Source: Pilibacter termitis (GTDB taxonomy: Bacteria > Bacillota > Bacilli > Lactobacillales > Streptococcaceae). From it: a stretch of DNA of 64,000 nucleotides. A program made the position numbers and the translations under genes. Positions 59,783-64,000 of this stretch are shown here, piece by piece (the first letter of the stretch is position 1; the number at the start of each line of letters is the position of its first letter). The DNA is taken from assembly GCF_900167335.1 (NCBI RefSeq), contig NZ_FUXI01000010.1, forward strand, positions 19,032-83,031. Direction: 5' to 3'. The notes beneath the pieces were generated by a model. It was not told the origin of the DNA, ran no database searches, and was given only the letters and a program-made list of their open reading frames with translations.

Positions 59783-61642
59783 TTATTTAATCAAATTCAA
59801 AATCTTTTCTTTCGGGAAAATTTTCCCTCTGTCAAATTCTTCCACAACAGACAAGTAGTCAGCTGTATTCACTACAATCGTGATAACCATTGGATTGTAG
59901 CCACTTTCTCTTATTTTCTCCACTTCAACTGTTGAAATTTTTTGCCCAACGGTTACTTTGTCTCCTTTTTTTACAAGACTTTCAAAATATTTTCCTCCTA
60001 AAGCAACGGTATCAATGCCAATATGCACTAAAATTTCTTCTCCATGCTCACCTTTCAAGCAAATGGCGTGCTTGCTTTCAAACACCGCATCTACTGTGCC
60101 TGTAATCGGCGAGAGAATCTCATTATTTTCAGGCATAATTGCCACCGTTTTTCCTAACACCTCCTTTGCAAAAGTTTCATCAGGAATTTCTGATGATTGT
60201 ACCAATTCTCCTTGCACAGGACTATACACCTCATAGTTCACGCCACTTTCTTCCACAACTTCTTTTGTGACAATTTCTTCCTCCAAATCTTTCCTAAAAA
60301 CAGTTTTCGCAAGTGCAGTCGTAATCGCAAAACTTGCCACTATTGTCGTGAAAAATCCGAGGAAAAAGCCAAATGTTGCACCTTTTCCCAAATAAACAGG
60401 AATCGACAAAAGACTAGGCATTGCAGGAGCAAATGCACGTGCTTTAAACATACAAGCTACTGCTGAACCAATTCCCCCACCAAGAGAGGCACCGATAAAT
60501 GCTGCCTTATATTTTACTAAAACACCGTATAACGCTGGCTCGGTAATCCCCAAAAAACCAGAGAAAGTAGAAGATAATGCGACTTGTTTCATTTTTTTAT
60601 TTTTGACAATCAAATACATTGCAAATGGTGCTGTCGCTTGTGCCATAGTTGAAAGATAGCTCATTGCTGCCATGGAAGAAAATCCATACGTTGCAATTTG
60701 CTGTTGTGTAATCGGACGAAGAGCATGGTGCATTCCGACTAACACTAAAAATGGTCTGGTCGTGCCAATGACTAAACCTGATAAAATTGGTGAAAAATCA
60801 ATCAATGCTTGAATTCCACGTGCAACGACTTCACCAATTTTAAAACCTAATGGTGCTACTGCAAATAGTAAAATAGGCACCATTACAAGTAGCGTAAGAA
60901 GCGGTGCTAATAGAACAGTGGTCATAGACGGTAAATGCTCCTCTAAAAATCCATAGACATACTTCATTAGCAAAACACCAAGTAAAATTGGCAAAATAGA
61001 TTGGCTATAATTAATGACAGGAATGGAGAGAAAATCTAAAAAACGAATGCTTTTTATTTCCCCAGCCAACGCTGCATTGATTAAACTCGGATAGAGCAAC
61101 ACTCCTGCAAGTGCCATTGCCATATATTCATTTGTCTGAAACCTCTTCGCCGCACTTGCTGCCACTAAAAATGGAAAGAAGTAAAACATCGCGTCACACG
61201 TAATATTTAAAATAAAATACGTTCCACTTTCTGCATCAAGCATTTTTAGCGAAACAAACATAAACATAATCCCTTTTAGCATCCCTCCACCAATAATCGG
61301 TGGCAAACTTGGCACTAAAATAGCTGAAAGTGTGTTGAGTATTCGTGTGAACAACCGTTCTTTTTCCACCGTCTGCACATTTTCTTTTTGAAGTGATTTA
61401 GGCAAGTCAGAAAGTATTTCCTTATAGACTTTGGCAACATTTGCACCAATAATCACCTGATATTGTCCTGCTTGACTTTGCACACCCAAAACACCCTCTA
61501 AATCTGAGATTTCCTTATCTTTCGCCAGATTTTGCGACTTTAGTTTAAATCTCAGACGAGTAACACAATGCGTTAGAGAAACGATATTGTCCACTCCTCC
61601 AACTAATTCAATGATTTTTCCTGCTAGAGTTTTATTATCCAT
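59783..61642 (-). CDS. PTS beta-glucoside-type EIIBCA permease
   Basis: 619 residues. EIIB domain first, with the phospho-Cys in LTHCVTRLRFKLKS (about C26). A ten-span EIIC domain (about 105-455) contains GMHHALRPITQQQIATYG and GFLGITEPALYGV. EIIA follows (about 470-619), with the phospho-His in ILVHIGIDTVAL and HAICLKGEHGEEILVH. The BCA order is that of BglP. Sugar specificity is not clear; the nagB-like gene downstream hints at an aminosugar-containing substrate. Controlled by antitermination at the RAT upstream. Confidence 0.92.
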   Translation of the reverse strand: MDNKTLAGKIIELVGGVDNIVSLTHCVTRLRFKLKSQNLAKDKEISDLEGVLGVQSQAGQYQVIIGANVAKVYKEILSDLPKSLQKENVQTVEKERLFTRILNTLSAILVPSLPPIIGGGMLKGIMFMFVSLKMLDAESGTYFILNITCDAMFYFFPFLVAASAAKRFQTNEYMAMALAGVLLYPSLINAALAGEIKSIRFLDFLSIPVINYSQSILPILLGVLLMKYVYGFLEEHLPSMTTVLLAPLLTLLVMVPILLFAVAPLGFKIGEVVARGIQALIDFSPILSGLVIGTTRPFLVLVGMHHALRPITQQQIATYGFSSMAAMSYLSTMAQATAPFAMYLIVKNKKMKQVALSSTFSGFLGITEPALYGVLVKYKAAFIGASLGGGIGSAVACMFKARAFAPAMPSLLSIPVYLGKGATFGFFLGFFTTIVASFAITTALAKTVFRKDLEEEIVTKEVVEESGVNYEVYSPVQGELVQSSEIPDETFAKEVLGKTVAIMPENNEILSPITGTVDAVFESKHAICLKGEHGEEILVHIGIDTVALGGKYFESLVKKGDKVTVGQKISTVEVEKIRESGYNPMVITIVVNTADYLSVVEEFDRGKIFPKEKILNLIK

Positions 61643-61654
61643 TTTTTCTGCTCC

Positions 61655-61915
61655 TTTCTACGCCCTCACTTCGTGAGGGCTTGAAACTTGACTTCCGCTT
61701 CGCTTCAGCCAAGCAGGGTCACAAGCGAACTTCGTCCGCTTGAAGTCTTTTCTTCGTCCTTACTTCGTAAATGCTTGAAACTTGATTTCCGCTTCGCTTC
61801 AGCCAAGCGGGGTCACAAGCGAACTTCGTCCGCTTGAAGTCTTTTCTTCGACCTCGCTTCGTGAGGGATTGAAACTTGACTTTCCCTCCGTTTCGATCGG
61901 GTTTCAGCCTCTTGA
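61655..61915. repeat. Repeat family B, three tandem units
   Basis: Three units of about 90-100 bp between LicT and PTS genes: each has CTTGA-TTCCGCTTCGCTTCAGCCAAGC, GGGTCACAAGCGAACTTCG and TCCGCTTGAAGTCTTTTCTTCG. Two are almost identical. The region lies inside the operon's leader, between the terminator and the PTS start. Confidence 0.85.
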
Positions 61916-62052
61916 AGTTTTTCACATTCGTATTTACTCTGTAAATACATAAAACATAACGTGTTCGCCAATTTTTACCGACAAACTCTCGATTACTGAA
62001 TTTTTTTGCTCATTTTCCGCCTCCTTCATGATGTTTACTAATTAGTAAGATA

Positions 62053-62125
62053 TAAAAAACGACCTCAAGAAAGATGACGTTTATCATCTATCTCAAGGTC
62101 ATGCCAGCCAAACTGTAACGATTCC
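62053..62125 (-). promoter_or_regulatory. RAT antiterminator and terminator ahead of the PTS gene
   Basis: RAT GGAATCGTTACAGTTTGGC (62097-62125, minus strand) is followed by and overlaps a terminator with arms 62084-62100 and 62061-62077 and a TTTTTT run. Binding of LicT to the RAT prevents the terminator. Confidence 0.85.
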
Positions 62126-62128
62126 TAT

Positions 62129-62959
62129 TTATTGATTGTTCACTTGAATTAAGCGATTGATATGCAAAATCAAGTAAAGTTTTTCGTCCAAAGACGTTGT
62201 AATACCGTATTTTTCATCAATCAAATTTGTGATTTTATCCACGCATTGACTTTCTTCTTGAAAACGAAAACTAACCGTTCGATAAAGTTCCTCATTGCCA
62301 ATATCGAGCAATTTGTTATTTATTACACGAAACAAATAATACTTTAAATGTGTTACAAACCGCTGATAATTTGTTTCATCACGTCCAATATCTATTTTAA
62401 AAGAGTATTGAATAATCGAGTCTATTTGCTTGGACAATTCTACAATTTCAAATGTATCGTGAAATTCTCCACTTTCTATTTGTGCATTCATAAAATGCAA
62501 TGCGATAAATATTGCCTCTGAAAAAGGAAGTTGAATATTTTTATGTTTGGCAATCAATTCCAATGCCTCTTTGCCTACTTCAACTTCTTTAGGATAAAAA
62601 TTCCGAATTTCCCACTCAAATGGCGGTGAAATATCTTGAGGTGAATTATCCATATTGGTTTTCAAATACAAATGATTTAACAGCGTAAACATAATATTTT
62701 CATTGAGCTGGACATTCAAAATCCTCCTGCCCGCATGAATAATTTCTTTCACCACCTGAATATCTGTCTCTGAAATATTAGAAAGCCACTCCGTTGCGAA
62801 TAAATCATTTGACGACATATAGCGTTCCTCAATTTTATTCGGATGAATCATTTCTCCGGGGTAAACATTAAAGCCTATCCCTTTTCCGATTAAAATAAAA
62901 TTTCTCTTCTTTTCTTGTGCCATCACTACATTATTATTCAACCGTTTTATCACTTTCAT
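62129..62959 (-). CDS. licT: LicT/BglG-family antiterminator
   Basis: 276 residues. The N-terminal RNA-binding domain MKVIKRLNNNVVMAQEKKRNFILIGKGIGFNVYPGEMI matches CAT domains; two PRDs follow, each with conserved His (NHLYLKTNMDN, ALHFMNAQIES, VTHLKYYLF, LILHINRL). It is regulated by PTS phosphorylation. It precedes the PTS gene with RAT elements on both sides. Confidence 0.94.
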   Translation of the reverse strand: MKVIKRLNNNVVMAQEKKRNFILIGKGIGFNVYPGEMIHPNKIEERYMSSNDLFATEWLSNISETDIQVVKEIIHAGRRILNVQLNENIMFTLLNHLYLKTNMDNSPQDISPPFEWEIRNFYPKEVEVGKEALELIAKHKNIQLPFSEAIFIALHFMNAQIESGEFHDTFEIVELSKQIDSIIQYSFKIDIGRDETNYQRFVTHLKYYLFRVINNKLLDIGNEELYRTVSFRFQEESQCVDKITNLIDEKYGITTSLDEKLYLILHINRLIQVNNQ

Positions 62960-63017
62960 TTTAACACCCCCAAGAAATCACATTGCATAATATCTATTAA
63001 ATACTAAGAAAAATGCA

Positions 63018-63088
63018 CAAAAATAACCAACAAGCGATTATTCACATAATTCCCTTGTTGGTCATGCCTAATTCAATAGTAACAATCC
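63018..63088 (-). promoter_or_regulatory. RAT antiterminator and terminator ahead of licT
   Basis: RAT GGATTGTTACTATTGAATT (63060-63088, minus strand), near consensus. The terminator has arms CCAACAAG (63027-63034) and CTTGTTGG (63054-63061) and then TTATTTTTG. So licT autoregulates its own readthrough. Confidence 0.88.
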
Positions 63089-63105
63089 TTTATTATCTTA
63101 CTCAG

Positions 63106-63134
63106 AGTATAACATATTTTGAAAAACGTTTCCA
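63106..63134 (-). promoter_or_regulatory. Promoter of the licT operon with overlapping cre-like site
   Basis: TGGAAA (63129-63134), 17 bp, TATACT (63106-63111) on the minus strand. TGGAAACGTTTTTCA (63120-63134) overlaps the -35 and resembles a cre site with a one-base shift in the right half; CcpA repression is expected. Confidence 0.6.
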
Positions 63135-63224
63135 TTATTTTTTGATAAAATTTTAGTGAGTAAATACTAAGTTTTTATCTTTAATATCGGTTGTCTAATA
63201 TCAATCATTCTTAAAACTATATTA

Positions 63225-63638
63225 TTAACCATTTTCTTGAATATGCGACTGCAAGAATTTATAGTAAGCCCATATCTCATCTTCTCTCCCGTTCATTAAT
63301 CTTTTATATACTTTTTGAGCGGGATATATTTCCGTTCCATTGTCTAAGAAAACTGACGCCAAACGTTCGCTCGGTTGCCATTTCCCACCTAAATTCTTGA
63401 TTACCACTTCTCCTAAATATGCTCCGAATACAAGGCAAAGCATATCCATTTCTTCGTTCGATAACCCTTTTGAGAATAATTTTTTTATTCCTTTTGGCAC
63501 CTTTTGATGAAAAGCATCTAACAGCTCTTCTACGTGCAACAAACTCTGTTCAGAAAAATCTAATTCAAACCCAGAATCTTTTGCAACCTCACAAGCAGTT
63601 TCTGCCATACTTTTCATCATTTCATTCATATCTTCCAT
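63225..63638 (-). CDS. Hypothetical cytosolic protein
   Basis: About 137 residues, not recognised. Acidic, helical N-terminus (MEDMNEMMKSMAETACEVAK), then LDFSEQSLLHVEELLDAFHQKVPKG, FGAYLGEVVIKNLGGKW and RLMNGREDEIWAYYKFLQSH. The pattern YLGEVIxxNxGGKW occurs in small proteins of toxin-immunity or antitoxin-like character (DUF3806-like), but this is only a resemblance. GGAGG lies seven bases before ATG 63638 and four before ATG 63641. Single-gene unit between licT and the rRNA operon. Confidence 0.6.
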   Translation of the reverse strand: MEDMNEMMKSMAETACEVAKDSGFELDFSEQSLLHVEELLDAFHQKVPKGIKKLFSKGLSNEEMDMLCLVFGAYLGEVVIKNLGGKWQPSERLASVFLDNGTEIYPAQKVYKRLMNGREDEIWAYYKFLQSHIQENG

Positions 63639-63791
63639 CATTTTGCCTCCAACTCCATAATCCATAAAATTATATTGTTATTTTTACAAACAAAAAAAGC
63701 GATTAGAGTATAACGCATATAAAAGTTTTATTTAACTAAGTCTAAAAGAATCTCTAAAAAGATAACGTTTTCTTTTTGTTTGTAAAAAAAA

Positions 63792-63864
63792 CTCCACCAA
63801 CAGGACTCGAACCTGTGACATCATGATTAACAGTCATGCGCTCTACCAACTGAGCTATGGTGGA
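63792..63864 (-). tRNA. tRNA-Asn (GTT)
   Basis: 73 nt, complete cloverleaf on the minus strand: acceptor TCCACCA/TGGTGGA, D-arm with AGCTCAGTTGGTAGAGC, anticodon loop CTGTTAA giving GTT, T-arm ACAGGTTCGAGTCCTGT. CCA is not encoded. It starts four bases after the 5S rRNA. Confidence 0.96.
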
Positions 63865-63868
63865 ATGA

Positions 63869-63984
63869 GCGTGGCGACTCCCTAGTCTCACAGGAGGCAA
63901 CCCCCAACTACCTTCGGCGTAAACGAGCTTAACTTCTGTGTTCGGCATGGGAACAGGTGTCTCCTCGTTGCTATCGCCACCACA
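63869..63984 (-). rRNA. 5S ribosomal RNA
   Basis: About 116 nt from TGTGGTGGCGATAGC to GGAGTCGCCACGC, with the core CCTGTTCCCATGCCGAACAC and GAAGTTAAGCTC. The ends pair. The 23S and 16S genes are expected to the right of the window. Confidence 0.95.
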
Positions 63985-64000
63985 CTCGTCGTAAATCCCT

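Overview
The window is a low-GC Gram-positive chromosome segment, most likely from a member of the Lactobacillales and plausibly Enterococcaceae. The evidence is indirect: A+T-rich sequence, strong AGGAGG ribosome binding sites, LPxTG sortase substrates, class C sortases, a LicT/BglG antitermination system, a lactococcin-972-like bacteriocin locus and a Firmicutes-type 5S rRNA. No 16S rRNA is in the window, so genus is not claimed.

Layout from left to right. (1) 0-1.8 kb: a DeoR regulator divergent from a glycyl-radical-enzyme activase. (2) 2-11.3 kb: an Mga-like regulator facing a five-gene sortase-assembled pilus operon (thioester tip adhesin, SrtC, major pilin, SrtC, anchor pilin). (3) 12-15.4 kb: a secreted protein with an internal duplication, divergent from a LytTR/GHKL two-component system, with a very symmetrical double operator between them. 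(4) 15.7-24.3 kb: a nucleoside uptake and salvage operon (pdp, deoC, cdd, BMP lipoprotein, ABC transporter) divergent from adenosine deaminase. (5) 24.4-30.2 kb: an RsmC-type methyltransferase, an SGNH hydrolase, an ABC transporter bracketed by two copies of a MITE-like element, and a HelD-type helicase. (6) 30.7-37.8 kb: a bacteriocin locus with two lactococcin-972-like precursors, a seven-TM protein and ABC ATPase, a ComR-like RNPP regulator and, unannotated until now, a 19-residue peptide gene ending in PWWEE divergent from it; then an MFS efflux gene with a short leader peptide. (7) 38.2-58.4 kb: a MenA-like prenyltransferase, a cobalamin-riboswitch-controlled B12 uptake pair, and a complete-looking propanediol/glycerol utilisation microcompartment locus (pduA-B-C-D-E-G-H-K-J-L-eutJ-M-N-O-P-Q-F-W plus pocR, pduU, pduV). 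(8) 59-63 kb: a LicT-controlled beta-glucoside-type PTS with a NagB-like enzyme. (9) 63.8-64 kb: tRNA-Asn and 5S rRNA, the tail of an rRNA operon entering from the right.

The genes form coherent modules. The pdu locus makes a B12-dependent dehydratase, its reactivase and adenosyltransferase, shell proteins, and the aldehyde branches to alcohol (PduQ) and acyl phosphate (PduP, PduL, kinase). The kinase gene runs straight into a cobalamin riboswitch that controls a lipoprotein and an ECF S component, linking B12 supply to the B12-consuming pathway.

The window is also unusually rich in intergenic repeats. Family A is a palindromic unit of about 110-190 bp with about 17 copies, several inside the pdu operon and typically starting at stop codons. 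Family B is a unit of about 100 bp (four copies). Family C is a hairpin of about 80 bp (two copies in the pilus operon). A fourth family is a 277-bp element with long terminal inverted repeats and 4-bp target duplications that carries a family A unit in its centre.
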